This document shows, piece after piece, positions 1 through 9,523 of a stretch of DNA of 64,000 nt. Source of the stretch: Trabulsiella odontotermitis (GTDB taxonomy: Bacteria > Pseudomonadota > Gammaproteobacteria > Enterobacterales > Enterobacteriaceae); assembly GCF_001297775.1 (NCBI RefSeq), contig NZ_LIFX01000013.1, forward strand, positions 1 through 64,000, in the 5' to 3' direction. The notes under the pieces are model-generated. The model ran no database searches. It was not told the DNA's origin and saw only the letters and a list, made by a program, of their open reading frames with translations. Numbering within the stretch: the first letter of the stretch is position 1; every line of letters starts with the position of its first letter. The position numbers and the translations under genes are program-made.

Positions 1-942
1 ATGAACCTGCAGGCGGCCAACAACCTGTTTACCACCCGTCTGCATGACCGTCTCGGTGAGACGCACTACGTTGACGCGCTGACCGGTGAAACTGCGGTGA
101 CCAGCATGTGGCTGCGCAACGTCGGCGGGCACACCCGTCAGAAAGACAGCAGTGGTCTGGTGAACATGCAGAGCAACCGCTATGTGATGCAACTGGGTGG
201 CGATATCGCGCAGTGGAGTTCTGACGAGGCTGACCGTTATCACCTCGGTGTGATGGCCGGTTATGCCAACCAGAAGAGCCGAGCGGTCAACCATCGTAAC
301 AGCAACCACGCCACCGGCAGCATCGACGGTTACAGCGTCGGCGTCTACGGCACGTGGCTGCAGGATAACGACACGCTGGAAGGCGCATATGTTGACAGCT
401 GGGCGCAGTACAACTGGTTCGATAACACCGTGTCCGGTGATGACGTTGCGGCGGAGTCGTACAAATCCAAAGGCTTCACGGCGTCTGTGGAATCCGGCTA
501 TACCTGGAAACTGGCAGACATCAGCGAACGTAACGCGCTGTACATCCAGCCGAAAGCGCAGGTCACCTGGATGGGCGTGAAAGCGGATTCGCATAAAGAA
601 ACCAACGGCACCCGTGTCGAAGGCAATGGTGACGGCAACATTCAGACCCGCGTTGGCGTGCGTCTGTACGGCCACGGCCACAACAAACTGGACGATGGTA
701 AAGGCCGCACCTTCCAGCCGTTCGTGGAAGCCAACTGGATCCACAACAGCAAGGACTTTGGTGTGTCGCTGAACGGTCAGCAGGTAGAGCTGGCAGGCGC
801 CCGCAATATTGGTGAACTGAAAGCCGGTGTTGAAGGTCAACTGACGAAGAACGTCGCCCTGTGGGGTAACGTTGGTCAGCAGGTTGGCGACAAAGGCTAC
901 AGCGATACCGCTGCGATGGTGGGGATTAAAGCCTCGTTCTGA
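1..942 (+). CDS. Autotransporter beta-barrel (translocator) domain, C-terminal fragment
   Basis: Partial gene: the reading frame is open from the first base, so the true start and the passenger domain lie outside the window and the ATG at position 1 is probably internal. The 313 visible residues resemble the C-terminal barrel of AIDA-I/Ag43/pertactin-type type Va autotransporters: an early WLRNVGGH segment, then SNRYVMQLGGDIAQW, many alternating aromatic strands, and a terminal Phe (KASF) as expected of a Bam-assembled outer membrane protein. The barrel would anchor and export an unseen adhesin or enzyme passenger. A strong bidirectional terminator follows 29 bases after the stop. Family assignment is firm; passenger function cannot be judged. 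Confidence 0.88.
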   Translation: MNLQAANNLFTTRLHDRLGETHYVDALTGETAVTSMWLRNVGGHTRQKDSSGLVNMQSNRYVMQLGGDIAQWSSDEADRYHLGVMAGYANQKSRAVNHRNSNHATGSIDGYSVGVYGTWLQDNDTLEGAYVDSWAQYNWFDNTVSGDDVAAESYKSKGFTASVESGYTWKLADISERNALYIQPKAQVTWMGVKADSHKETNGTRVEGNGDGNIQTRVGVRLYGHGHNKLDDGKGRTFQPFVEANWIHNSKDFGVSLNGQQVELAGARNIGELKAGVEGQLTKNVALWGNVGQQVGDKGYSDTAAMVGIKASF

Positions 943-970
943 TGACGTAGCAGGTTCACGTGACAAAACA

Positions 971-997
971 AAACCGGGGAAGTGGCTTCCCCGGTTT
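971..997. terminator. Bidirectional rho-independent terminator
   Basis: A 12-bp perfect stem (971-982 with 986-997) with a 3-base loop ends in a run of T on the plus strand, and is flanked by A-rich sequence that gives T on the minus strand. It sits between the convergent autotransporter and porin genes and should end both transcripts. Confidence 0.85.
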
Positions 998-1004
998 TTT
1001 TACA

Positions 1005-2174
1005 TCAGAACTGATAGATCATTCCTACGCCCACAACGTCATCGGTGGAGATACCGTTGTCGGAATAGAAGTCATCGTCTTCATCCAGCAGGTTGATTTT
1101 GTAATCAACGTACGCGGTGAAGTTTTTGTTGAAGTTGTAGTACGCACCCACTTCAACATAGTTCACCAGATCCTGGTCTACATAGTCGTAACCATTGCTG
1201 GTGTTGTAGTCGTTACCGCCGAGATCTTTCCCTTTCGAGTAAACCCACGCCAGTGACGGACGCAGACCGAAGTCGAACTGATACTGCGCGACTGCTTCAA
1301 AGTTCTGCGTTTTGTTGGCAATACCGTCATCACCGTACGGGGTCATATTGCGGGTTTCGGCATACATCATCGCCAGGTAGATGTCGTTCGCGTCATATTT
1401 CGCGCCAAACGTCCATACTTCCGCGTTTTCACCACCCGCGTATTTGACGTAGCGGTTACCACTGCCTGCACCATAAGCGACCTGGTCATTGGTACGGTCA
1501 GAAGCGGAGTATGCCGCACCCAGGCTCAGACCAAAATCAAAGTTATAAGTGGTGGACATCGCGTAGCCGTCACCGTTATCGTAACGAACGTCTGAATCGC
1601 CACGGTTCTTGGTGCCTTCCTGATCTTCACTGGCATTGGAGCCTTCGTTATTGCCCTGGTACTGCAGCGCGAAGTTCAGGCCGTCCACCAGACCGAAGAA
1701 GTCTGCGTTGCGGTAGGTTGCCACACCGTTGGCACGGCCAACCATGAAGTTATCGGTCCAGGTGTAGGAGTCGCCACCGAACACTGGCAGCATATCGGTC
1801 CAACTTTCAATGTCGTACACCGCGCCATAGTTACGGCCATAATCAAAAGAACCGTATTCGCCGAACTTCAGGCCGGCGAACGCCAGACGGGTGAAGGAAT
1901 TGTCAGTAGCATCTTCGGTATTGTTAGCGTAGGTTTTGTATTCCCACTGGCCGTAGCCGGTCAGTTGGTCAGTAATCTGTGTTTCGCCTTTAAAGCCGAT
2001 CTGCACGTACGTTTCATCGCCGTCGTCACCCGGGTTATCGGAAAACGTATGGCGTGCATCGATTTTGCCGTACAGGTCAACTTTATTGCCGTCTTTATTG
2101 TACATTTCAGCCGCATTTGCAGCGCCAGCCAGTAATAAGGCAGGCACAATAATTGCCAGAACTTTTCTTTTCAT
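1005..2174 (-). CDS. ompS1: Outer membrane porin, OmpS1/YedS type
   Basis: 389 residues, the usual length of the OmpC/OmpF trimeric general porins. It has an N-terminal signal peptide ([21 protein letters not shown]) followed by [16 protein letters not shown], the typical porin first strand, and ends in Phe (MIYQF). A good ribosome site (AAGGGA) precedes the ATG. By position next to dcm it matches Salmonella ompS1 and E. coli yedS, which in K-12 is a broken gene; here it is intact. Relatives are quiescent porins controlled by OmpR, LeuO and H-NS, consistent with the AT-rich upstream DNA. The porin family is certain; the OmpS1 name rests on synteny plus general similarity. Confidence 0.82.
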   Translation of the reverse strand: MKRKVLAIIVPALLLAGAANAAEMYNKDGNKVDLYGKIDARHTFSDNPGDDGDETYVQIGFKGETQITDQLTGYGQWEYKTYANNTEDATDNSFTRLAFAGLKFGEYGSFDYGRNYGAVYDIESWTDMLPVFGGDSYTWTDNFMVGRANGVATYRNADFFGLVDGLNFALQYQGNNEGSNASEDQEGTKNRGDSDVRYDNGDGYAMSTTYNFDFGLSLGAAYSASDRTNDQVAYGAGSGNRYVKYAGGENAEVWTFGAKYDANDIYLAMMYAETRNMTPYGDDGIANKTQNFEAVAQYQFDFGLRPSLAWVYSKGKDLGGNDYNTSNGYDYVDQDLVNYVEVGAYYNFNKNFTAYVDYKINLLDEDDDFYSDNGISTDDVVGVGMIYQF

Positions 2175-2440
2175 TATATATTCCCTTCAGATTATAATTG
2201 ACGTGAATATTTGTAATGCCGTCATGGATTACAGGGGAAATACTAGCCATATAGTTCAGTTTAATTTAAAAGAAAAATGTAATTAAATTATTTGTAATAT
2301 TGCAAAATGTTTCTAAATCAGGCGTTATAAATATAATGAATGCACAAGATCGAAACTATTTATCTCATTGATTTATAATGAATTGATTGTGGTTATGAAA
2401 ACTCATTAATAATCGATTGTTGATATGTATGGTGGCCGGG
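2175..2440 (-). promoter_or_regulatory. AT-rich upstream region of the porin gene
   Basis: About 265 bases of strongly AT-rich DNA between the porin start and the candidate sRNA terminator. Composition of this kind is typical of H-NS-bound promoters of quiescent porins. I could not pick out individual OmpR or LeuO sites by eye and see no open reading frame. Confidence 0.35.
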
Positions 2441-2470
2441 AAAAAAAATACCCAACGGGGGGGTTGGGTA
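2441..2470 (-). terminator. Intrinsic terminator of the candidate RseX-like sRNA
   Basis: Perfect stem TACCCAAC/GTTGGGTA around a homopolymeric 6-base loop, followed on the minus strand by eight T residues. Confidence 0.7.
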
Positions 2471-2527
2471 AAGGATTAATCAGGAAGTTATAACGAGGGC
2501 AGTGTGAAACAACTAAGGCTAATAACG
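2441..2527 (-). ncRNA. rseX: Candidate small RNA (RseX-like) upstream of ompS1
   Basis: Reading the minus strand there is a perfect 8-bp hairpin (2449-2456 with 2463-2470, loop of six G in plus-strand notation) followed directly by eight T (2441-2448), a textbook intrinsic terminator with no protein gene ending there. A CATTAT -10-like element lies at 2533-2538 on the same strand, giving a transcript of roughly 85-90 nt. In E. coli the sRNA RseX (about 91 nt, targets ompA and ompC) lies in the same place and direction, just upstream of yedS near dcm. The name rests on position, orientation and size; I did not verify sequence identity, and the 5' end is approximate. Confidence 0.5.
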
Positions 2528-2702
2528 GAAAAATAATGACATGAAATGGACGAAAATAAAAGTCTGCAATCGGATATTTTAATTATTTGGCTGTGCTATC
2601 AATAGTGAAAATAAATACACGGAAATAATAAATGGGGGGTGGCGACTGGCTGTGTATTTTTGTGATACTCTCAGTCCAACTTTGTCTTGTCCGGTTACGC
2701 CC

Positions 2703-4136
2703 ATGCAGGAAAACATCTCGTTAAACGTCCCGACACCGCAAGCTACTGATGCAAATGCGGTGGATCCTAACGCGCTCCTGACCCGGTTGCTGAGCATTTA
2801 TGATGTCAAAACCCTGGTTGCACAGCTCAATGCGGTGGGGGAGCAACACTGGAGCCCCGCGATCCTAAAACGCGTGGTGGAGATGGCGCGTGCGGACAAG
2901 CGGCTGAGTGAAACCGAATGCGCGCGGCTTTCCGCGTTGCTGCCAAAACCGCCGCAGCACCATGCGCGGTATGCGTTTCGCTTCGTCGATCTCTTCGCGG
3001 GTATTGGCGGCATTCGCCACGGCTTTGAAGCCATTGGCGGGCAGTGCATTTTCACCAGCGAATGGAATAAACACGCGGTTCGTACTTACAAAGCGAACTG
3101 GTACTGTGATCCCGACCAGCATCAGTTTAATGAGGACATCCGCGACGTCACCCTCAGCCACCGCCCGAATATCACTGATGCCGCCGCCGCAGAGCATATC
3201 CGCGCGGTCATCCCCGAACATGATGTGTTGCTGGCCGGTTTCCCCTGTCAGCCGTTTTCGCTGGCGGGCGTTTCGAAAAAAAACGCCCTCGGGCGCGCCC
3301 ACGGATTCGCTTGCGATACGCAGGGGACGTTATTTTTCGATGTGGTACGCATTATTGACGCCCGCAGACCGGCGATATTCGTGCTGGAAAACGTCAAGAA
3401 CCTGAAGAGCCATGATAAAGGCAAAACGTTCCGCATTATTATGCAGACGCTCGATGAACTCGGTTATGACGTTGCCGATGCCGCCGAGATGGGGCCGGAC
3501 GATCCGAAAATCATCGACGGGCAGCACTTCTTACCGCAGCACCGGGAGCGCATCGTGCTGGTGGGTTTTCGTCGCGATTTAAACCTGCAACAGGGCTTCA
3601 CCCTGCGCGATATCCCCGCGTTTTATCCGTCACGCCGTCCCACTTTTGGCGAATTGCTGGAGCCGACGGTCGACGCTAAATTCATTCTGACGCCAGTGCT
3701 GTGGAAATACCTTTATCGTTATGCGAAGAAACATCAGGCGCGCGGCAACGGTTTTGGTTTCGGCATGGTGGATCCCACCAATCCGCACAGCGTGGCGCGA
3801 ACGCTGTCCGCCCGTTACTACAAAGATGGTGCCGAAATCCTGGTCGATCGCGGCTGGGATAAACCGCTCGGCGAACAACATTTTGATGATCCACAAAACC
3901 AGCAGCGTCGCCCGCGTCGTCTGACGCCACGCGAATGCGCCCGCCTGATGGGCTTTGAATCGCCGCAGGGTTATCAGTTCCGCATTCCAGTGTCGGACAC
4001 GCAGGCTTACCGGCAGTTCGGTAATTCAGTGGTGGTGCCAGCCTTTGCGGCGGTGGCGAAAATGCTGGAGTCACGCATTTTGCAGGCCGTGGCAATGCGG
4101 GAAAAAGAGGCAAAACGTGGCGGACGTTCACGATAA
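2703..4136 (+). CDS. dcm: DNA cytosine methyltransferase Dcm
   Basis: C5-cytosine methyltransferase, orphan enzyme that methylates the inner C of CCWGG in enterobacteria. The 477-residue product (E. coli 472) shows the m5C methylase motifs in order: [12 protein letters not shown] (motif I, SAM binding), [11 protein letters not shown] with the catalytic Cys at about residue 182 (motif IV), ENVKNL (motif VI), [11 protein letters not shown] (motif VIII), and the C-terminal QFGNSVVVP (motif X). I chose the ATG at 2703, which matches the MQENIS start of the E. coli protein; a 17-codon upstream extension has no support. vsr starts inside its 3' end, the usual arrangement that couples the methylase with repair of its T:G mutation products. 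Confidence 0.97.
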   Translation: MQENISLNVPTPQATDANAVDPNALLTRLLSIYDVKTLVAQLNAVGEQHWSPAILKRVVEMARADKRLSETECARLSALLPKPPQHHARYAFRFVDLFAGIGGIRHGFEAIGGQCIFTSEWNKHAVRTYKANWYCDPDQHQFNEDIRDVTLSHRPNITDAAAAEHIRAVIPEHDVLLAGFPCQPFSLAGVSKKNALGRAHGFACDTQGTLFFDVVRIIDARRPAIFVLENVKNLKSHDKGKTFRIIMQTLDELGYDVADAAEMGPDDPKIIDGQHFLPQHRERIVLVGFRRDLNLQQGFTLRDIPAFYPSRRPTFGELLEPTVDAKFILTPVLWKYLYRYAKKHQARGNGFGFGMVDPTNPHSVARTLSARYYKDGAEILVDRGWDKPLGEQHFDDPQNQQRRPRRLTPRECARLMGFESPQGYQFRIPVSDTQAYRQFGNSVVVPAFAAVAKMLESRILQAVAMREKEAKRGGRSR

Positions 4137-4596
4137 AGCCACCCGCAGTAAAAACATGCGCGCCATCGGTACGCGGGATACGGCTATCGAAAAACGGCTC
4201 GCGCTGCTGCTGGAATCCGCCGGGTTTACGTACACCGTGCAGGATGCGTCGCTGCCGGGGCGACCTGATTTTGTGGTCGCCGACTATCAGTGCGTCATTT
4301 TCACCCACGGCTGTTTCTGGCATCACCACGACTGCTACTTGTTTAAAGTACCTGCAACGCGTACCGATTTCTGGCTGGAGAAAATCGGCAAAAACGTCAC
4401 CCGTGACGAGCGTGATATGGCGTTGTTGATTGAGCAGGGCTGGCGGGTGCTGGTGGTGTGGGAATGCGCGTTGCGGGGGCGAAAAAAACTCAGCGGCGAG
4501 GCGTTAACCGCACGGCTGGAAGAGTGGATCTGCGGCGGTAACACCGCCGCACAAATCGACACTCAGGGCATTACTTCTTCACTTCGCAGGGCGTGA
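4117..4596 (+). CDS. vsr: Very short patch repair endonuclease Vsr
   Basis: Nicks 5' of the mismatched T in CTWGG/CCWGG sites made by deamination of Dcm-methylated cytosine. The 159-residue product begins at GTG ([17 protein letters not shown], as in E. coli) and overlaps the dcm end by 20 bases in another frame. Visible family features include SLPGRPDFV with the catalytic Asp, [13 protein letters not shown] with the Zn/active-site His and Cys residues, and [10 protein letters not shown]. Its 3' end overlaps the convergent yedA gene by 26 bases, and the C terminus (GITSSLRRA) differs from E. coli, consistent with that overlap. Confidence 0.96.
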   Translation: MADVHDKATRSKNMRAIGTRDTAIEKRLALLLESAGFTYTVQDASLPGRPDFVVADYQCVIFTHGCFWHHHDCYLFKVPATRTDFWLEKIGKNVTRDERDMALLIEQGWRVLVVWECALRGRKKLSGEALTARLEEWICGGNTAAQIDTQGITSSLRRA

Positions 4597-5482
4597 CTTC
4601 CGGGCGACCCGGCAACAGATATTTGCCCAGCGTTACCAGCACCACGGCGAAAATAATCACGGCCAGCGCCAGCCACTCGACCTGAGAAAGATGCTCGCCG
4701 CCAAACCCGGTGCCCAGCAGAACGGCAACCACAGGGTTTACGTACGCATAGCTGGTGGCAATCGCCGGGGAGACGTTGCGGATCAGGTACATATAGGCAT
4801 TAATGGCGATAATCGACCCAAACAGCGACAGATAACCCACCGCCAGAAACCCGGACATCGACGGCATAACAGTCAGTTTCTCGCCAGTCAGGAGCGAGGC
4901 GCACATCAGGACAATCCCCGCCGCCAGCATTTCAATCGCCCCCGCCATCATGCCGACCGGCAGTTCAATGCGTGAACCGTACACCGAGCCAAACGCCCAA
5001 CTGACGGAGCCGATCAGAATGAGGATGGCGCCCCACGGGTTGCCGCTCAGATTCCCGCCGCTGTTCAGCAGAACAATCCCGGCGAGACCGATGGCGATGC
5101 CCAGCCATTCCAGCTTGCGGGTGGCAATACCGAAAAAGCGGCTAAAGCAAAGGGTGAACAGCGGCACGGTGGCGACCATCACTGCGGCGATCCCTGACGG
5201 CACGTGCTGGTGCTCAGCCACCGTCACGAAGCCATTACCCACGGCCAACAGCAACACGCCAATCAGCGCGGCATTCAGCAGCGGGCGACGCGCCGGAAGC
5301 TTATGCCCGGTCGCCAGCAGAAAACCTAACAGTAAAACACCGGCACAGAGAAAACGAACGCCCGCCATCATGAACGGTGGCCAGCTTTCCACGCCGATGC
5401 TGATAGCAAAATAAGTAGATCCCCAGATGATGTAGAGCGCAAAAAGTGAACTCAGGAGCGGCAGTAACTGTCGGACGCGCAT
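4571..5482 (-). CDS. yedA: EamA-family inner membrane transporter YedA
   Basis: 303 residues with ten hydrophobic segments in two EamA repeats, the fold of the drug/metabolite transporter superfamily. The sequence follows E. coli YedA closely (start LLSSLFALYIIWGSTYFAI; middle NPWGAILILIGSVSWAFGSVYGSRIELPVG). The substrate is not established; amino-acid or metabolite export is the usual assumption for the family. It is a single gene transcribed towards vsr, and its C terminus lies within the last 26 bases of vsr on the opposite strand. Confidence 0.93.
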   Translation of the reverse strand: MRVRQLLPLLSSLFALYIIWGSTYFAISIGVESWPPFMMAGVRFLCAGVLLLGFLLATGHKLPARRPLLNAALIGVLLLAVGNGFVTVAEHQHVPSGIAAVMVATVPLFTLCFSRFFGIATRKLEWLGIAIGLAGIVLLNSGGNLSGNPWGAILILIGSVSWAFGSVYGSRIELPVGMMAGAIEMLAAGIVLMCASLLTGEKLTVMPSMSGFLAVGYLSLFGSIIAINAYMYLIRNVSPAIATSYAYVNPVVAVLLGTGFGGEHLSQVEWLALAVIIFAVVLVTLGKYLLPGRPEVTPCEVKK

Positions 5483-5659
5483 ACTTCCTCACGGCAAAAT
5501 AGAAAGGTCGCTTATAGTAAACGTCAAAACAACCTGGCTGGCGAGAGTTAAAGTTATCACAACAATGTATTAAATTTGTTGACAGTAAGCGCTATATGCA
5601 GGTGCAAAATTTTACTTCATACTTTATCTGTACAGACTAAAAAACAAAGGAATACGATT

Positions 5660-6565
5660 TTGGCGGGTTCAAGTCTTTTAACACTTCTGGATGATATTGC
5701 GACGCTGCTGGATGACATCTCCATGATGGGCAAACTGGCGGCAAAGAAAACGGCGGGTGTGCTGGGCGATGACCTGTCGCTTAACGCGCAGCAGGTATCC
5801 GGCGTACGGGCGAACCGTGAACTGCCGGTGGTCTGGGGCGTTGCCAAAGGTTCGTTCGTCAACAAGGTGATTCTGGTGCCGCTGGCGTTGTTGATCAGCG
5901 CCTTTTTGCCGTGGGCGATCACGCCGCTGCTGATGATTGGCGGGGCGTTTCTCTGCTATGAAGGGGTGGAGAAAGTGGTGCATACCCTGCATGCCCGTAA
6001 ACATCAGAATGATGAACAGGCGCGCCAGCAACGTCTGGAGGCGCTGGCAAATCAGGATATGCGCGTGGTCGAGCGCGATAAAATCAAAGGGGCGATCCGC
6101 ACTGATTTTATTCTTTCGGCAGAGATCGTGGCGATTACGCTCGGCATCGTCGCCGATGCGCCGCTCCTCAATCAGGTGTTGATCCTGTCGGGGATCGCCA
6201 TTCTGGTGACCATTGGCGTGTATGGCCTGGTGGGTGTCATCGTCAAACTGGATGACATGGGTTACTGGCTGGCGGAAAAATCCAGCGTGCTGGCGCAGGC
6301 ACTGGGCAAGAGTCTGTTGTTTATCGCGCCGTGGCTGATGAAATCGCTTTCTGTCGTGGGAACGCTGGCCATGTTTCTGGTCGGTGGCGGGATTATTGTT
6401 CACGGCCTGGCGCCGTTGCATCACGCCATTGAAGCCTTCACCGCTGAACAGGTGAGTGCGGTGCAATGGCTGCTGCCAACGCTGTTTAATCTCGTGCTGG
6501 GTTTTATCGTTGGCGCGGTGGTGTTAGCGGTGGTGAATGTGGTGAGCCGGTTGCGTTCATCATAA
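5660..6565 (+). CDS. yedI: DUF808 inner membrane protein YedI
   Basis: 301 residues from a TTG start at 5660, preceded by AAGG nine bases upstream; this gives the family start [21 protein letters not shown] read with initiator Met. An upstream extension of 28 codons has no homology. The protein has a conserved N-terminal helical region ([21 protein letters not shown]) and four to five membrane helices. Function is unknown. It is read away from yedA; the two are divergent with about 180 bases between them. Confidence 0.9.
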   Translation: MAGSSLLTLLDDIATLLDDISMMGKLAAKKTAGVLGDDLSLNAQQVSGVRANRELPVVWGVAKGSFVNKVILVPLALLISAFLPWAITPLLMIGGAFLCYEGVEKVVHTLHARKHQNDEQARQQRLEALANQDMRVVERDKIKGAIRTDFILSAEIVAITLGIVADAPLLNQVLILSGIAILVTIGVYGLVGVIVKLDDMGYWLAEKSSVLAQALGKSLLFIAPWLMKSLSVVGTLAMFLVGGGIIVHGLAPLHHAIEAFTAEQVSAVQWLLPTLFNLVLGFIVGAVVLAVVNVVSRLRSS

Positions 6566-6645
6566 GAATAAAGTTCGGTCTGCCATTATGCAAAACGGGC
6601 AAATTTCGTCTAAGGTGAAAAAGTTTCACCCTGATACAGGAGGCA

Positions 6646-6828
6646 ATGATGGTCTTTTTGGTCAGTGATGAAGTTAAGCCTAAAAGCGGCGGGCCACGCA
6701 TGGTCGTTACCGGCTACTCCAGCGGAATGGTGGAGTGTCGCTGGTATGACGGTTTTGGCGTGAAGCGGGAAGCTTTCCGTGAAGATGAACTGATGCCCGG
6801 CGACGGGCGGGTTCGGGATGAGGCGTAA
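6646..6828 (+). CDS. yodC: Small DUF2158 protein YodC
   Basis: 60-residue soluble protein matching E. coli YodC (SDEVKPKSGGPRMVVTGYSSG, then CRWYDGFGVKREAF). The fold is probably a small SH3-like barrel, similar in style to DsrB encoded 2.5 kb away. A good AGGAGG site precedes the tandem ATG codons; either could start. A strong terminator follows at once. Function unknown. Confidence 0.9.
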   Translation: MMVFLVSDEVKPKSGGPRMVVTGYSSGMVECRWYDGFGVKREAFREDELMPGDGRVRDEA

Positions 6829-6833
6829 CGACA

Positions 6834-6860
6834 ACGCCCGGCGATTTCGCCGGGCGTTTT
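6834..6860 (+). terminator. Intrinsic terminator after yodC
   Basis: Ten-base GC-rich stem (6834-6843 with 6848-6857), four-base loop, then TTT, immediately downstream of yodC. Confidence 0.85.
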
Positions 6861-6905
6861 ACTGGTTAATCTGACTGTGTCCTGGCGGGACAATCAGGGG
6901 CTTGT

Positions 6906-8609
6906 GTGCAAGGTGAAACATCCGAGGAGAAACCGTCGTGGCTGAAGATGCTCAGCCGCCGTAAAAATCCGGGACGGGTGGTCAATTTTTGTTTCGTCAT
7001 CGTACTCTTTTTCTCAACGCTGCTGACCTGGCGCGAGATCGTCGTGCTTGAAGATGCCTATATCTCAAGCCAGCGCAATAACCTCGAAAACGTGGCGCAT
7101 GAAATGGATGCGCAACTGCAGTTCAACGTCGATCGTCTGCTTTTTTTCCGCAATGGCGTCCAGTCCGCGATCAGCACGCCGCTGGCCTTTGACGTGCTCA
7201 ACAACGCGCGGGGCGAATTCGAACAGAAACGCCAGGCGCCCGACTGGAGCATCACGATCGACAAACGCCGCACGTTGCCGGTGTTTGGCGTATCTGATGA
7301 TTTCGTCAATAAAACCTCCATCCTCAACCGTGACAACGCGCTACTGGAAAATGAAATCACCGCCACGCTGGAACTGGGCTATTTGTTGCGGCTGTCGCAC
7401 AATTCGCAGCGCCTGGCGGAGCGTATGTTGTATGTGTCGCGTGGGGGCTTTTTTCTCTCCAGCGACCCGAGCCAGAATGCTCAGGCCATTATTTCCACCT
7501 ATTACGGACTGGTGACCAGCCCGTGGTTCGCGATGCAGTCACAGCGCAACAATCCGGCGCGGGGCATTCGCTGGAATACGATCCAGGCGTCTGACAGCGT
7601 CGCGACAGAAGCCCAACTGGTGACCGCCTCCGTCCCCATCGACGTCGATCATTACTGGTTTGGCGTGCTGGCGATGGATTTTTCCGTCAGCGAAATGAAG
7701 GCTTTTCTGATGAGTGCGGTGGAAGGGGAAAAAGAGGGGGAGTATCAGCTCTACGACAGCCGCATGAACCTGATTGCCACCTCGGCGGGGACAAATGACT
7801 ATCCCACACGCCTGACCGTACGGGAAGAGGCGCAGCTGTCACATGAATTCAGCTTTGATAACCGTGGCGGAGTGCGCCTGGTGACCAGCTACATCAGTTG
7901 GGAAAAGCTGCGTAATTTCGACGGCGTGCTGCTGCGCATTCATCACCTGCACGAAGGAGTGCGCGGCGACTTCGGCAGCATCACCATCGCGCTGGCGCTG
8001 GTGTGGATGTTGTTCACCATCATGCAACTTATTGCCTGGTGGGTGATCCGCCGGATGGTCGCCAACATGGCGGGATTGCAGGAATCGCTGCAATGGCGGG
8101 CCTGGTATGATGCGCTGACCCGGCTCTATAACCGTGGCGCGCTGTTTGAGCGCGCGCTTGATGCCGTCCAGGATTGCAAACTGAAGCAACTGCCGATCTC
8201 GGTCATTCAGATTGACCTCGACCATTTCAAACGCATTAACGACCAGTATGGCCATCAGGCAGGTGACCGGGTGCTCTCGCACGCCGCCAGCCTGATCAGC
8301 AGTAAAATCCGCGATACCGACATCGCCGGGCGTGTTGGCGGTGAAGAGTTCTGCGTGGTGCTGCCGGGGGCCTCCCGCGAGATGGCGCTGGAAATTGCTG
8401 AGCGTATTCGTTCTCGCATCAATATGCGTGAAATTCTGGTGGGGAAAGGAACCACCATGCGCATCAGCGCCTCACTGGGAGTCAGCAGCAGCGAAGAAAA
8501 CGGCCAGTACGATTTTGAACTATTGCAGTCTGTCGCCGATAGCCGCTTGTATCTGGCGAAACAGGGCGGGCGCAACCGGGTCTGCGCTTCGGATGTGGAT
8601 ACGTTATAA
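6906..8609 (+). CDS. dgcQ: Membrane diguanylate cyclase DgcQ (YedQ)
   Basis: Makes c-di-GMP from two GTP at the inner membrane. 567 residues from GTG: a short cytoplasmic N terminus, a membrane helix at about 25-45, a long periplasmic sensor domain, a second helix at about 355-385 ([22 protein letters not shown]), then a C-terminal GGDEF domain. The active-site motif GGEEF is intact at about 478-482, and an RxxD inhibitory site (RDTD, 469-472) sits five residues before it, so the enzyme should be active and product-inhibited. In E. coli and Salmonella the homologue promotes cellulose formation. The gene stands alone, and the neighbouring mpgP (yedP) of E. coli is absent. Confidence 0.95.
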   Translation: MQGETSEEKPSWLKMLSRRKNPGRVVNFCFVIVLFFSTLLTWREIVVLEDAYISSQRNNLENVAHEMDAQLQFNVDRLLFFRNGVQSAISTPLAFDVLNNARGEFEQKRQAPDWSITIDKRRTLPVFGVSDDFVNKTSILNRDNALLENEITATLELGYLLRLSHNSQRLAERMLYVSRGGFFLSSDPSQNAQAIISTYYGLVTSPWFAMQSQRNNPARGIRWNTIQASDSVATEAQLVTASVPIDVDHYWFGVLAMDFSVSEMKAFLMSAVEGEKEGEYQLYDSRMNLIATSAGTNDYPTRLTVREEAQLSHEFSFDNRGGVRLVTSYISWEKLRNFDGVLLRIHHLHEGVRGDFGSITIALALVWMLFTIMQLIAWWVIRRMVANMAGLQESLQWRAWYDALTRLYNRGALFERALDAVQDCKLKQLPISVIQIDLDHFKRINDQYGHQAGDRVLSHAASLISSKIRDTDIAGRVGGEEFCVVLPGASREMALEIAERIRSRINMREILVGKGTTMRISASLGVSSSEENGQYDFELLQSVADSRLYLAKQGGRNRVCASDVDTL

Positions 8610-8645
8610 ACGATAACCTGTTTTAGCCTGATTTGCTTTATGGCC

Positions 8646-8659
8646 TAAGAATAATCCTA
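8646..8659 (+). promoter_or_regulatory. Putative RcsAB box, distal copy upstream of dsrA
   Basis: TAAGAATAATCCTA matches the RcsAB consensus TAAGAATATTCCTA at 13 of 14 positions. It lies 37 bases after the dgcQ stop and about 170 bases before the dsrA transcription start, in the same orientation as the proximal copy. Confidence 0.55.
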
Positions 8660-8773
8660 AAAATTCGCGAGAAGAGAAAATAATGCGCCTGGAACCGATT
8701 TCTTAAATACCAGTCGGCGTGCGGGATTGCTGCGGAGTCTGAGTAAAAACCAGGCAATTTCAATTATTTCCCT

Positions 8774-8787
8774 TAAGAATAATCCTT
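8774..8787 (+). promoter_or_regulatory. Putative RcsAB box at the dsrA -35 region
   Basis: TAAGAATAATCCTT matches the RcsAB consensus at 12 of 14 positions and is a direct repeat of the site 128 bases upstream. It abuts and slightly overlaps the likely dsrA -35 element, a position typical of Rcs-activated promoters. Confidence 0.55.
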
Positions 8788-8812
8788 GTCTCGCAAAATA
8801 ATTGCGGATAAT
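8786..8812 (+). promoter_or_regulatory. dsrA promoter (-35/-10)
   Basis: TTGTCT (8786-8791) and GATAAT (8807-8812) with a 15-base spacer, ending seven bases before the expected dsrA 5' end. The -35 assignment is less sure than the -10. Confidence 0.6.
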
Positions 8813-8818
8813 GTTTCC

Positions 8819-8910
8819 ATCGCATCAGATTTCCTGGTGTAACGAATTTTCAAGTGCTTCTTGCAGTCGCAAGTTTTGATCCCGACCCTCACTGGCGGCG
8901 GGATTTTTTT
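8819..8910 (+). ncRNA. dsrA: DsrA small regulatory RNA
   Basis: Hfq-binding sRNA that opens the rpoS leader and represses hns translation. The sequence matches E. coli DsrA closely: stem-loop 1 around CATCAGATTTCCTGGTGTAA, then the A/U-rich linker ACGAATTTTCAAGTG, the CTTCTTGC-type stem-loop 2, and a third hairpin with ATCCCG paired to CGGGAT followed by seven T. The rpoS- and hns-pairing segment in stem-loop 1 and the linker are the best conserved part; stem-loop 2 and the interior of the terminator have diverged. It lies beside yodD, dsrB and rcsA, as in relatives. Confidence 0.93.
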
Positions 8911-8923
8911 CAGCCGTGGCTGG

Positions 8924-9151
8924 CTAGCGATTGACCTCAGACACGCTGAAATCATGCACATCCAGCTCAAAGGCTTCCGCCAGCTCGCGCCAGGTGTGAT
9001 ACTCGCGTCCGTCAATGCTGACATGATGCGGGTCGTCGGCACAGCGGTGCACTTCGCTTTCACTGATTTCGTTAATGGCCGCCAGCAAGGCATCAACGTC
9101 AACGTTCACCTCGCGTTTGGCGGTGTCACTGTACTCTTTGGCGATTTTCAT
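8924..9151 (-). CDS. yodD: Stress-induced small protein YodD
   Basis: 75 residues from the ATG at 9149-9151 (start MKIAKEYSDTAKREVNVDVD), matching E. coli YodD including the end ELDVHDFSVSEVNR. An AGG ribosome site precedes it, and a nine-codon upstream extension is not supported. In E. coli it is induced by peroxide, cadmium and acid, but its biochemical role is unknown. A sigma-S-type -10 (TCTATACTTA) lies 34 bases upstream of its start. Confidence 0.9.
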   Translation of the reverse strand: MKIAKEYSDTAKREVNVDVDALLAAINEISESEVHRCADDPHHVSIDGREYHTWRELAEAFELDVHDFSVSEVNR

Positions 9152-9184
9152 TAACTTACCTCTCAACACATGCGGCAACCCCAG

Positions 9185-9194
9185 TAAGTATAGA
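9185..9194 (-). promoter_or_regulatory. Sigma-S type -10 element for yodD
   Basis: Minus-strand TCTATACTTA is an exact match to the extended sigma-S -10 pattern KCTAYACTTA, correctly placed upstream of yodD. Confidence 0.6.
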
Positions 9195-9203
9195 CGCCGA
9201 TAA

Positions 9204-9473
<270 letters not shown>

Positions 9474-9523
9474 GGTATTGAGGTATCTGACAAACGGCGG
9501 CACGTGCCGCCAGTTTGTCAGGA

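Noticed and set aside
2652-2702. N-terminal extension of dcm by 17 codons
   Set aside because: No homology to Dcm and no ribosome site; the ATG at 2703 matches the known start.
3682-4329. 215-residue minus-strand frame over dcm/vsr
   Set aside because: It is antisense to two well-conserved genes, has no ribosome site and shows no recognisable protein features.
8773-9102. 109-residue minus-strand frame overlapping dsrA and yodD
   Set aside because: Out of frame with yodD and crosses the DsrA terminator; composition is not protein-like.
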